Assembly: GCA_964036665.1 (NCBI GenBank)
Contig: OZ038530.1
Location: 3,100,001 to 3,164,000, forward strand
Origin: Gordius sp. MW1
Taxonomy: Eukaryota; Nematomorpha; Gordioida; Gordea; Gordiidae
Direction of reading: 5' to 3'
DNA: 64,000 bases
A model generated the notes under the pieces. That model saw only the letters and a program-made list of their open reading frames with translations. It was not told where the DNA came from and made no database searches. The translations under genes were made by a program, and so were the position numbers. Of this stretch, positions 24,015 through 35,999 are shown piece after piece (position 1 is the stretch's first letter; the number at the start of each line of letters is the position of its first letter).

Positions 24015-24300
24015 GTAGAATAATTATGGGTATTTGCTGATTGTGACTGTAAACACAATTTACAAATTGTAGCGTATTTCATTCTAGAATTTATGATTTT
24101 TTTTTTAAACAAATAGTAGTTTATTCTAATAATCAGATGGGTAAAATACATTGGTAAATAAAATATTAAAAAGAAAACGCGTTAAAATCTAATTTCGTGT
24201 ATGGAAATCGTGTTAGATTTGACGATTTCCACAGTGATCTTTTATTTTTGTGTAAATTCGCTAATAAGCATCTGTATTAATTGGAGTTAAGTTCAAATAG
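24015..24300 (-). other. Sequence upstream of the RT ORF (possible 5' UTR/promoter)
   Basis: These 286 AT-rich bases have no ORF. They contain a perfect 10-bp inverted repeat, TGGAAATCGT (24202-24211) and ACGATTTCCA (24222-24231), with a 10-base loop, about 190 bases upstream of the ATG. On the minus strand it could form a hairpin in the 5' leader of the retrotransposon RNA or mark the element's 5' end. No obvious promoter is recognisable. The 5' boundary of the RT element cannot be fixed. Confidence 0.4.
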
Positions 24301-24312
24301 GGGGGGGGGGGG
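24300..24312 (+). repeat. 13-G homopolymer followed by C-rich stretch
   Basis: A run of 13 G is followed by a C/G-rich segment up to about 24344, in strong contrast with the AT-rich surroundings. Such runs recur in this nested region (21015-21025, 24415-24426 as C, 24523-24533 as C), and all lie next to 'taatt' or 'ctaat' sequences. They look like pieces of the same TIR family. Confidence 0.6.
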
Positions 24313-24344
24313 CACCCGCGCCCCCTGCCCCCGCCTGCCTGGCT

Positions 24345-24504
24345 AATTAGGGGGTGGGGCAAAACATAATTTTTTTTTAATTTTTAAGGGTTTTTGTATT
24401 GAAATCCTTGGCTGCCCCCCCCCCCCTAATTTGCGAAACCAAATTTTTTTCAATGCAAAAACATTGAAAAATTTAAAAAACTTATGTTTTGCCCCCCTCT
24501 AATT
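24345..24504. repeat. 160-bp imperfect palindrome (MITE- or foldback-like)
   Basis: The left arm starts 'aattagggggtggggcaaaa' at 24345. The right arm ends 'gcccccctctaatt' at 24504 and is its reverse complement with small indels. Similarity continues inward through the T-rich part ('tttttgtattgaaa' on the left, 'gcaaaaac' with 'caatg' on the right), giving arms of about 65 bases. The arm ends share 'attaggggg...ggcaaaac' with the inner end of the right 38-bp TIR, so this may be an older copy or a subterminal repeat of the same family. Confidence 0.6.
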
Positions 24505-24521
24505 GAACTTTTAAACGTTTT

Positions 24522-24559
24522 GCCCCCCCCCCCTAATCCAAAACCTGGCTACGCCCATG
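24522..24559 (-). repeat. Right terminal inverted repeat (38 bp) of nested element
   Basis: Partner of 20989-21026 in inverse orientation. It begins with G and a run of 11 C and ends 'ggctacgcccatg'. Two of 38 positions differ from the left copy. Confidence 0.85.
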
Positions 24560-24880
24560 ATTATAGGTAAATTTGACTTAAAAAAATTTGCTTCATGAAA
24601 ATTTAAATTCGAACATTATTGAGGTAAAATTTTGTGTTTTTAACCACCCTTAAAGATATCAATTATTTGTTATTTTTCGTTAAATAACCTATATACGTAT
24701 CCGTATCCGCCTTTTGTTTATATTTTATCATAAAGGCCAGGCGCGATATTTTTTTTTGATTATAGGTAAATTTGACTTAAAAAAAATTTGCTTCATGAAA
24801 ATTTGAATTCGAACATTATTGAGGTAAAATTTTGTGTTTTTAACCACCCTAAAAAATATCAATTATTTGTTATTTTTCGT
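24559..24880 (+). repeat. Direct repeat pair of about 122 bp in the Helitron 3' region
   Basis: 'gattataggtaaatttgac' starts at 24559 and again at 24758. The two copies (24559-24680 and 24758-24880) match almost base for base, with one indel and a few substitutions, and both end '...gttatttttcgtt'. The spacer is 77 bases. Copy 1 abuts the right TIR exactly, sharing the G at 24559. The pair is probably part of the Helitron's own right side, duplicated in tandem with a unit of about 199 bp. Confidence 0.8.
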
Positions 24881-24963
24881 TTAGTTGAGTTTTTAAATTT
24901 TTTTTTGGTAGTTTTAAATTTTCTTATTTAAATTTTTTAATTTTTTTTAAATATTTTTAATAT

Positions 24964-24981
24964 GGCAAAACAACATTTGCC
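24964..24981 (+). terminator. Helitron 3' terminal hairpin
   Basis: GGCAAA (24964-24969) and TTTGCC (24976-24981) form a perfect 6-bp stem with a 6-base loop, followed by GGGTCAG and the terminal CTAG. In Helitrons such a hairpin just before CTRR acts as the rolling-circle end signal. This is a transposition terminator, not a transcription one. Confidence 0.85.
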
Positions 24982-27339
24982 GGGTCAGCTAGTCGATGAT
25001 AATAGGATTCTCAAATTGGCTTACTTTTATATATTTTTTCTTGCTTTTTCACATAGAATCGAAAAAAATAAATATTTTTACCTCAAATATTTTTCACATA
25101 TTTTTCTTTGAACCGTATTCATCCGATGAAAGTTGTCGTTTTCAGACGTGGTTTCCATGATAAAAAGTAAAAATTTATCAGAATCAGAAAACTATTACTT
25201 TGAAATCATGATCGCATAGTGCATTTTTGAAAAATTAAGCACTCACGTTGCGATACAACAAACTAATCGCAACAATAAAACGTTGTCTTTTGTCAAAATG
25301 ATAGTTCTCGCAACCTAAAACCTCTTTTCGGAAGTCAATCGAGGATAATAGGATTCTCAAATTGGCATACTTTTATATATTTTTTCATGCTCTTTCACAT
25401 AGAATTTAAAAAAATAAATATTTTTACCTCAAAATTTTCACATATTTTTCTTTGAACCGTATTCATCCGATGAAAGTTGTCGTTATCAGACGAGGTTTCC
25501 ATGATAAAAAGTAAAAATTTATCAGAATCAGAAAACTATTACTTTGAAATCATGATCGCATAGTGCAGTTCTCAAAAATTAAGCACTCACGTTGCGATAC
25601 AACAAACTAAGCGCAACAATAAAACGTTGTCTTTTGTCAAAATGATAGTTCTCGCAGCTTAAAACCTATTTTCGGAAGTCAATCGAGGATAATAGGATTC
25701 TCAAATTGGCTTACTTTTATATATTTTTTCATGCTCTTTCACATAGAATCGAAAAAAATAAATATTTTTACCTCAAAATTTTTCACATATTTTTCTTTGA
25801 ACCGTATTCATCCGATGAAAGTTGTCGTTTTCAGACGTGGTTTCCATGATAAAAAGGAAAAATTTATCAGAATCAGAAAACTATTACTTTGAAATCATGA
25901 TCGCATAGAGCCATTTTTAAAAATTAAGCACTCACGTTGCGATACAACAAACTAATCGCAACAATAAAACGTTGTCTTTTGTCAAAATGATAGTTCTCGC
26001 AGCTTAAAACCTCTTTTCGGAAGTGAATCGAGGATAATAGGATTCTCAAATTGGCATACTTTTATATATTTTTTCATGCTCTTTCACATAGAATCGAAAA
26101 AAATAAATATTTTGACCTCAAAATTTTTCACATATTTTTCTTTGAACCGTATTCATCCGATGAAAGTTGTCGTTTTCAGACGTGGTTTCCATGATAAAAA
26201 CTAAAAATTTATCAGAATCAGAAAACTATTACTTTGAAATCATGATCGCATAGAGCAGTTTTCAAAAATTAAGCATTCACGTTGCGATACAACAAACTAA
26301 TCGCAACAATAAAACGTTGTCTTTTGTCAAAATGATAGTTCTTGCAGCTTTAAACCTCTTTTCCTAAATCAATCGAGAATAATAGGATTCTCAAATTGGC
26401 TTACTTTTATATATTTTTTCATGCTCTTTCACATAGAATCGAAAAAAATAAATATTTTTACCTCAAAATTTTTCACATATTTTTCTTTGAATCGTATTCA
26501 TCCGATGAAAGTTGTCGTTTTCAGACGTGGTTTCCATGATAAAAAGTAAAAATTTATCAGAATCAGAAAACTATTACTTTGAAATCATGATCGCATAGAG
26601 CAGTTTTCAAAAATTAAGCACTCACGTTGCGATACAACAAACTAATCGCAACAATAAAACGTTGTCTTTTGTCAAAATGATAGTTCTCGCAGCTTAAAAC
26701 CTCTTTTCGGAAGTGAATCGAGGATAATAGGATTCTCAAATTGGCTTACTTTTATATATTTTTTCATGCTCTTTCACATAGAATCGAAAAAAATAAATAT
26801 TTTTACCTCAACAATTTTCACATATTTTTCTTTGAACCGTATTCATCCGATGAAAGTTGTCGTTTTCAGACGTGGTTTCTATGATCCCAAGTAAAAATTT
26901 ATCAGAATCTAAAAACTATTACTTTGAAATCATGATCGCATAGAGCCATTTTTAAAAATTAAGCACTCCGTTGCGATACAACAAACTAATCGCAACAATA
27001 AAACGTTTTCTTTTGTCGAAATGATAGTTCTCGCTGCTTAAAACCTCTTTTCAGAAGTCAATCTAGGATAATAGGATTCTCAAATCGGCTTACTTTTATA
27101 TATTTTTTCATGCTCTTTCACATAGAATCGAAAAAAATAAATATTTTTACATCAAAATTTTTCACATATTTTTCTTTGAACCGTATTCATCCGATGAAAG
27201 TTGTCGTTTTCAGACGTGGTTTCCATGATAAAAAGTAAAAATTTATCAGAATCAGAAAACTATTACTTTTAAATCATGATCGCATAGAGCAGTTTTCAAA
27301 AATTAAGCACTCACGTTGCGATACAACAAACTAATCGCA

Positions 27340-30300
27340 ACAATAAAACGTTGTCTTTTGTCAAAATGATAGTTCTTGCAGCTTTAAACCTCTTTTCCTA
27401 AATCAATCGAGGATAATAGGATTCTCAAATTGGCTTACTTTTATATATTTTTTCATGCTCTTTCACATAGAATCGAAAAAAATAAATATTTTTACCTCAA
27501 AAATTTTCACATATTTTTCTTTGAATCGTATTCATCCGATGAAAGTTGTCGTTTTCAGACGTGGTTTCCATGATAAAAAAAAATTTATCAGAATCAGAAA
27601 ACTATTACTTTGAAATCATGATCGCATAGTGCATTTTTGAAAAATTAAGCACTCACGTTGCGATACAACAAACTAATCGCAACAATAAAACGTTGTCTTT
27701 TGTCAAAAGATAGTTCTCGCAGCTTAAAACCTCCTTTCGGAAGTCAATCGAGGATAATAGGATTCTCAAATTGGCATACTTTTATATATTTTTTTATGCT
27801 CTTTCACATAAAATCGAAAAAAATAAATATTTTTACCTCAAAATTTTTCACATATTTTTCTTTATTCATCCGATGAAAGTTGTCGTTTTCAGACGTGGTT
27901 TCTATGATCCCAAGTAAAAATTTATCAGAATCAGAAAACTATTACTTTGAAATCATGATCGCATAGTGCAGTTTTCAAAAATTAAGCACTCACGTTGCGA
28001 TACAACAAACTAATCGCAACATTAAAACGTTGTCTTTTGTCAAAATGATAGTTCTCGCAGCTTAAAACCTCTTTTCGGAAGTCAATCGAGGATAATAGGA
28101 TTCTCAAATTGGCATACTTTTATATATTTTTTTATGCTCTTTCACATAAAATAAATATTTTTACCTCAAAATTTTTCACATATTTTTCTTTGAACCGTAT
28201 TCATACGATGAAAGTTGTCGTTTTCAGACGTGGTTTCTGTGATCCCAAGTAAAAATTTATCAGAATCTAAAAACTATTACTTTGAAATCATGATCGCATA
28301 GAGCCATTTTTAAAAATTTAAAGGCTCACGTTGTGATACAACAAACTAATCGCAACAATAAAACGTTGTCTTTTGTCAAAATGATAGTTCTCGCAGCTTA
28401 AAACCTCTTTTCGGAAGTGAATCGAGGATAATAGGATTCTCAAATTGGCATACTTTTATATATTTTTTCATGCTCTTTCACATAGAATCGAAAAAAATAA
28501 ATATTTTGACCTCAAAATTTTTCACATATTTTTCTTTGAACCGTAGTCATCCGATGAAAGTTGTCGTTTTCAGACGTGGTTTCTATGATCCCAAGTAAAA
28601 ATTTATCAGAATCAGAAAACTATTACTTTGAAATCATGATCGCATAGTGCATTAAGCACTCACGTTGCGATACAACAAACTAATCGCAACAATAAAACGT
28701 TGTCTTTTGTCAAAATGATAGTTCTCGCAGCTTAAAACCTCTTTTCGGAAGTGAATCGAGGATAATAGGATTCTCAAATTGGCATACTTTTATATATTTT
28801 TTCATGCTCTTTCACATAGAATCGAAAAAAATAAATATTTTGACCTCAAAATTTTTCACATATTTTTCTTTGAACCGTATTCATCCGATGAAAGTTGTCG
28901 TTTTCAGACGTGGTTTCCATGATAAAAAGTAAAAATTTATCAGAATCAGAAAACTATTACTTTGAAATCATGATCGCATAGAGCAGTTTTCAAAAATTAA
29001 GCACTCACGTTGCGATACAACAAACTAATCGCAACAATAAAACGTTGTCTTTTGTCAAAATGATAGTTCTTGCAGCTTTAAACCTCTTTTCCTAAATCAA
29101 TCGAGAATAATAGGATTCTCAAATTGGCTTACTTTTATATATTTTTTCATGCTCTTTCACATAGAATCGAAAAAAATAAATATTTTTACCTCAAAATTTT
29201 TCACATATTTTTCTTTGAATCGTATTCATCCGATGAAAGTTGTCGTTTTCAGACGTGGTTTCCATGATAAAAAGTAAAAATTTATCAGAATCAGAAAACT
29301 ATTACTTTGAAATCATGATCGCATAGAGCAGTTTTCAAAAATTAAGCACTCACGTTGCGATACAACAAACTAATCGCAACAATAAAACGTTGTCTTTTGT
29401 CAAAATGATAGTTCTCGCAGCTTAAAACCTCTTTTCGGAAGTGAATCGAGGATAATAGGATTCTCAAATTGGCTTACTTTTATATATTTTTTCATGATCT
29501 TTCACATAGAATTGAAAAAAATAAATATTTTGACCTCAAAATTTTTCACATATTTTTCTTTGAACCGTATTCATCCGATGAAAGTTGTCGTTTTCAGACG
29601 TGGTTTCCATGATAAAAAGTAAAAATTTATCAGAATCAGAAAACTATTACTTTGAAATCATGATCGCATAGAGCAGTTTTCAAAAATTAAGCACTCACGT
29701 TGCGATACAACAAACTAATCGCAACAATAAAACGTTTTCTTTTGTCGAAATGATAGTTCTCGCAGCTTAAAACCTCTTTTCAGAAGTCAATCGAGGATAA
29801 TAGGATTCTCTAATTGGCTTACTTTTATATATTTTTTCATGCTCTTTCACATAGAATCGAAAAAAATAAATATTTTTACCTCAAAATTTTTCACATATTT
29901 TTCTTTGAACCGTATTCATCCGATGAAAGTTGTCGTTTTCAGACGTGGTTTCTATGATCCCAAGTAAAAATTTATCAGAATCTAAAAACTATTACTTTGA
30001 AATCATGATCGCATAGAGCCATTTTTAAAAATTTAAAGGCTCACGTTGTGATACAACAAACTAATCGCAACAATAAAACGTTGTCTTTTGTCAAAATGAT
30101 AGTTCTCGCAGCTTAAAACCTCTTTTCGGAAGTGAATCGAGGATAATAGGATTCTCAAATTGGCATACTTTTATATATTTTTTCATGCTCTTTCACATAG
30201 AATCGAAAAAAATAAATATTTTGACCTCAAAATTTTTCACATATTTTTCTTTGAACCGTAGTCATCCGATGAAAGTTGTCGTTTTCAGACGTGGTTTCTA

Positions 30301-33100
30301 TGATCCCAAGTAAAAATTTATCAGAATCAGAAAACTATTACTTTGAAATCATGATCGCATAGTGCATTAAGCACTCACGTTGCGATACAACAAACTAATC
30401 GCAACAATAAAACGTTGTCTTTTGTCAAAATGATAGTTCTCGCAGCTTAAAACCTCTTTTCGGAAGTGAATCGAGGATAATAGGATTCTCAAATTGGCAT
30501 ACTTTTATATATTTTTTCATGCTCTTTCACATAGAATCGAAAAAAATAAATATTTTGACCTCAAAATTTTTCACATATTTTTCTTTGAACCGTATTCATC
30601 CGATGAAAGTTGTCGTTTTCAGACGTGGTTTCCATGATAAAAAGTAAAAATTTATCAGAATCAGAAAACTATTACTTTGAAATCATGATCGCATAGAGCA
30701 GTTTTCAAAAATTAAGCACTCACGTTGCGATACAACAAACTAATCGCAACAATAAAACGTTGTCTTTTGTCAAAATGATAGTTCTTGCAGCTTTAAACCT
30801 CTTTTCCTAAATCAATCGAGAATAATAGGATTCTCAAATTGGCTTACTTTTATATATTTTTTCATGCTCTTTCACATAGAATCGAAAAAAATAAATATTT
30901 TTACCTCAAAATTTTTCACATATTTTTCTTTGAATCGTATTCATCCGATGAAAGTTGTCGTTTTCAGACGTGGTTTCCATGATAAAAAGTAAAAATTTAT
31001 CAGAATCAGAAAACTATTACTTTGAAATCATGATCGCATAGAGCAGTTTTCAAAAATTAAGCACTCACGTTGCGATACAACAAACTAATCGCAACAATAA
31101 AACGTTGTCTTTTGTCAAAATGATAGTTCTCGCAGCTTAAAACCTCTTTTCGGAAGTGAATCGAGGATAATAGGATTCTCAAATTGGCTTACTTTTATAT
31201 ATTTTTTCATGCTCTTTCACATAGAATTGAAAAAAATAAATATTTTGACCTCAAAATTTTTCACATATTTTTCTTTGAACCGTATTCATCCGATGAAAGT
31301 TGTCGTTTTCAGACGTGGTTTCCATGATAAAAAGTAAAAATTTATCAGAATCAGAAAACTATTACTTTGAAATCATGATCGCATAGAGCAGTTTTCAAAA
31401 ATTAAGCACTCACGTTGCGATACAACAAACTAATCGCAACAATAAAACGTTTTCTTTTGTCGAAATGATAGTTCTCGCAGCTTAAAACCTCTTTTCAGAA
31501 GTCAATCGAGGATAATAGGATTCTCTAATTGGCTTACTTTTATATATTTTTTCATGCTCTTTCACATAGAATCGAAAAAAATAAATATTTTTACCTCAAA
31601 ATTTTTCACATATTTTTCTTTGAACCGTATTCATCCGATGAAAGTTGTCGTTTTCAGACGTGGTTTCTATGATCCCAAGTAAAAATTTATCAGAATCTAA
31701 AAACTATTACTTTGAAATCATGATCGCATAGAGCCATTTTTAAAAATTAAGCACTCACGTTGCGATACAACAAACTAATCGCAACAATAAAACGTTGTCT
31801 TTTGTCAAAATGATAGTTCTCCTTCTCGCAGCCTAAAACCTCTTTTCGGAAGTGAATCGAGGATAATAGGATTCTCAAATTGGCATACTTTTATATATTT
31901 TTTCATGCTCTTTCACATAGAATCGAAAAAAATAAATATTTTGACCTCAAAATTTTTCACATATTTTTCTTTGAACCGTATTCATCCGATGAAAGTTGTC
32001 GTTTTCAGACGTGGTTTCCATGATAAAAAGTAAAAATTTATCAGAATCAGAAAACTATTACTTTGAAATCATGATCGCATAGAGCAGTTTTCAAAAATTA
32101 AGCACTCACGTTGCGATACAACAAACTAATCGCAACAATAAAACGTTGTCTTTTGTCAAAATGATAGTTCTTGCAGCTTTAAACCTCTTTTCCTAAATCA
32201 ATCGAGGATAATAGGATTCTCAAATTGGCTTACTTTTATATATTTTTTCATGCTCTTTCACATAGAATCGAAAAAAATAAATATTTTTACCTCAAAAATT
32301 TTCACATATTTTTCTTTGAATCGTATTCATCCGATGAAAGTTGTCGTTTTCAGACGTGGTTTCCATGATAAAAAAAAATTTATCAGAATCAGAAAACTAT
32401 TACTTTGAAATCATGATCGCATAGTGCATTTTTGAAAAATTAAGCACTCACGTTGCGATACAACAAACTAATCGCAACAATAAAACGTTGTCTTTTGTCA
32501 AAATGATAGTTCTCGCAGCTTAAAACCTCTTTTCGGAAGTCAATCGAGGATAATAGGATTCTCAAATTGGCATACTTTTATATATTTTTTTATGCTCTTT
32601 CACATAAAATCGAAAAAAATAAATATTTTTACCTCAAAATTTTTCACATATTTTTCTTTATTCATCCGATGAAAGTTGTCGTTTTCAGACGTGGTTTCTA
32701 TGATCCCAAGTAAAAATTTATCAGAATCAGAAAACTATTACTTTGAAATCATGATCGCATAGTGCAGTTTTCAAAAATTAAGCACTCACGTTGCGATACA
32801 ACAAACTAATCGCAACATTAAAACGTTGTCTTTTGTCAAAATGATAGTTCTCGCAGCTTAAAACCTCTTTTCGGAAGTCAATCGAGGATAATAGGATTCT
32901 CAAATTGGCATACTTTTATATATTTTTTTATGCTCTTTCACATAAAATAAATATTTTTACCTCAAAATTTTTCACATATTTTTCTTTGAACCGTATTCAT
33001 ACGATGAAAGTTGTCGTTTTCAGACGTGGTTTCTATGATCCCAAGTAAAAATTTATCAGAATCTAAAAACTATTACTTTGAAATCATAATCGCATAGAGC
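27340..33100 (+). repeat. Longer-range duplication with offset of about 4.8 kb
   Basis: The monomer series at about 27340-28300 recurs at about 32140-33100. Shared features are 'cctaaatcaatcgagg', a shortened 'ccatgataaaaaaaa', 'tttctttattcatccg' (27861 and about 32656), 'cgcaacattaaaacg', and 'cataaaataaatatt' (28145 and 32941, offset 4796, about 14 monomers). The 5-monomer repeat C lies between the two copies, so it amplified inside this larger duplication or was placed between its copies. Confidence 0.7.
28321..31750 (+). repeat. Higher-order repeat C, two 5-monomer copies of 1715 bp
   Basis: 'aaggctcacgttgtgatac' occurs at 28321 and 30036. The short-deletion marker 'gtgcattaagcactc' is at 28647 and 30362, and 'ggattctctaattgg' near 29806 and 31521, all at the same offset of 1715. 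The two copies are almost identical by eye; one difference is 'catgatctttcac' near 29493 against 'catgctctttcac'. Confidence 0.85.
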
Positions 33101-35999
33101 CATTTTCAAAAATTAAGCACTCACGTTGCGATATAACAAACTAATCGCAACAATAAAACGTTTTCTTTTGTCGAAATGATAGTTCTCGCAGCTTAAAACC
33201 TCTTTTCAGAAGTCAATCGAGGATAATAGGATTCTCTAATTGGCTTACTTTTATATATTTTTTCATGCTCTTTCACATAGAATCGAAAAAAATAAATATT
33301 TTTACCTCAAAATTTTTCACATATTTTTCTTTGAACCGTATTCATCCGATGAAAGTTGTCGTTTTCAGACGTGGTTTCCATGATAAAAAGTAAAAATTTA
33401 TCAGAATCAGAAAACTATTACTTTGAATTCATGATCGCATAGTGCATTTTTGAAAAATTAAGCACTCACGTTGTGATACAACAAACTAATCGCAACAATA
33501 AAACGTTGTCTTTTGTCAAAATGATAGTTCTCGCAGCTTAAAACCTCTTTTCGGAAGTGAATCGAGGATAATAGGATTCTCAAATTGGCATACTTTTATA
33601 TATTTTTTCATGCTCTTTCACATAGAATCGAAAAAAATAAATATTTTAACCTCAAAATTTTTCACATATTTTTCTTTGAACCGTATTTATCCGATGAAAG
33701 TTGTCGTTTTCAGACGTGGTTTCCATGATAAAAAGTAAAAATTTATCAGAATCAGAAAACTATTACTTTGAATTCATGATCGCATAGTGCATTTTTGAAA
33801 AATTAAGCACTCACGTTGTGATACTACAAACTAATCGCAACAATAAAACGTTGTCTTTTGTCAAAATGATAGTTCTCGCAGCTTAAAACCTCTTTTCGGA
33901 AGTGAATCGAGGATAATAGGATTCTCAAATTGGCATACTTTTATATATTTTTTCATGCTCTTTCACATAGAATCGAAAAAAATAAATATTTTGACCTCAA
34001 AATTTTTCACATATTTTTCTTTGAACCGTAGTCATCCGATGAAAGTTGTCGTTTTCAGACGTGGTTTCTATGATCCCAAGTAAAAATTTATCAGAATCAG
34101 AAAACTATTACTTTGAAATCATGATCGCATAGTGCATTTTTGAAAAATTAAGCACTCACGTTGCGATACAACAAACTAATCGCAACAATAAAACGTTGTC
34201 TTTTGTCAAAATGATAGTTCTCGCAGCTTAAAACCTCTTTTCGGAAGTGAATCGAGGATAATAGGATTCTCAAATTGGAATACTTTTATATATTTTTTCA
34301 TGCTCTTTCACATAGAATCGAAAAAAATAAATATTTTGACCTCAAAATTTTTCACATATTTTTCTTTGAACCGTATTCATCCGATGAAAGTTGTCGTTTT
34401 CAGACGTGGTTTCCATGATAAAAAGTAAAAATTTATCAGAATCAGAAAACTATTACTTTGAAATCATGATCGCATAGAGCAGTTTTCAAAAATTAAGCAC
34501 TCACGTTGCGATACAACAAACTAATCGCAACAATAAAACGTTGTCTTTTGTCAAAATGATAGTTCTTGCAGCTTTAAACCTCTTTTCCTAAATCAATCGA
34601 GAATAATAGGATTCTCAAATTGGCTTACTTTTATATATTTTTTCATGCTCTTTCACATAGAATCGAAAAAAATAAATATTTTTACCTCAAAATTTTTCAC
34701 ATATTTTTCTTTGAATCGTATTCATCCGATGAAAGTTGTCGTTTTCAGACGTGGTTTCCATGATAAAAAGTAAAAATTTATCAGAATCAGAAAACTATTA
34801 CTTTGAAATCATGATCGCATAGTGCATTTTTGAAAAATTAAGCACTCACGTTGCGATACAACAAACTAATCGCAACAATAAAACGTTGTCTTTTGTCAAA
34901 ATGATAGTTCTCGCAGCTTAAAACCTCTTTTCGGAAGTGAATCGAGGATAATAGGATTCTCAAATTGGCATACTTTTATATATTTTTTCATGCTCATTCA
35001 CATAGAATCGAAAAAAATAAATATTTTGACCTCAAAATTTTTCACATATTTTTCTTTGAACCGTAGTCATCCGATGAAAGTTGTCGTTTTCAGACGTGGT
35101 TTCTATGATCCCAAGTAAAAATTTATCAGAATCAGAAAACTATTACTTTGAAATCATGATCGCATAGTGCATTTTTGAAAAATTAAGCACTCACGTTGCG
35201 ATACAACAAACTAATCGCAACAATAAAACGTTGTCTTTTGTCAAAATGATAGTTCTCGCAGCTTAAAACCTCTTTTCGGAAGTGAATCGAGGATAATAGG
35301 ATTCTCAAATTGGAATACTTTTATATATTTTTTCATGCTCTTTCACATAGAATCGAAAAAAATAAATATTTTGACCTCAAAATTTTCACATATTTTTCTT
35401 TGAACCGTATTCATCCGATGAAAGTTGTCGTTTTCAGACGTGGTTTCCATGATAAAAAGTAAAAATTTATCAGAATCAGAAAACTATTACTTTGAAATCA
35501 TGATCGCATAGAGCAGTTTTCAAAAATTAAGCACTCACGTTGCGATACAACAAACTAATCGCAACAATAAAACGTTGTCTTTTGTCAAAATGATAGTTCT
35601 TGCAGCTTTAAACCTCTTTTCCTAAATCAATCGAGAATAATAGGATTCTCAAATTGGCTTACTTTTATATATTTTTTCATGCTCTTTCACATAGAATCGA
35701 AAAAAATAAATATTTTTACCTCAAAATTTTTCACATATTTTTCTTTGAATCGTATTCATCCGATGAAAGTTGTCGTTTTCAGACGTGGTTTCCATGATAA
35801 AAAGTAAAAATTTATCAGAATCAGAAAACTATTACTTTGAAATCATGATCGCATAGTGCATTTTTGAAAAATTAAGCACTCACGTTGCGATACAACAAAC
35901 TAATCGCAACAATAAAACGTTGTCTTTTGTCAAAATGATAGTTCTCGCAGCTGAAAACCTCTTTTCGGAAGTCAATCGAGGATAATAGGATTCTCAAAT

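Larger units (their letters stand above)
20989..24559. mobile_element. 3,571-bp TIR-bounded element nested in the Helitron and containing the RT gene
   Basis: Two 38-bp inverted repeats that differ at two positions enclose this segment, which suggests a cut-and-paste type element or a foldback element. The bases outside the ends ('gatatatc' on the left, 'attatagg' on the right) show no clear target duplication, so either the duplication has decayed or the segment arose differently. No transposase ORF is present. The only coding content is the minus-strand reverse transcriptase ORF. The reverse transcriptase element may have jumped into a small TIR element, or the TIRs may belong to a family that carries it. 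I cannot name the superfamily from the ends. Confidence 0.55.
20494..24992 (+). mobile_element. Helitron (non-autonomous), 4,499 bp, with nested elements inside
   Basis: The element begins TCTTATATATAAAAATG (TC at 20494-20495) and ends GGGTCAGCTAG (CTAG at 24989-24992). It lies between A20493 and T24993. Joining the flanks restores 'aagtaaatcgatgataatagg', the exact sequence of a known monomer variant (near 13940 and 17725), so insertion was between A and T with no duplication. A hairpin with a 6-bp stem ends seven bases before CTAG. TC/CTRR ends, an A^T target, a 3' hairpin and no target duplication are the diagnostic set for Helitrons. No Rep or helicase motif is visible, so it would depend on a helper element. 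The interior holds the TIR-bounded segment and the reverse transcriptase ORF, which may be later nested insertions or carried cargo. The orientation is that of the + strand. Confidence 0.88.

Noticed and set aside
21131..24165. Possible second inverted-repeat pair ('ttttattttaccaa' near 21129 and 'ttggtaaataaaat' near 24151) as true ends of the RT element
   Set aside because: Only about 14 AT-rich bases match and only with one indel. Too weak without other copies.
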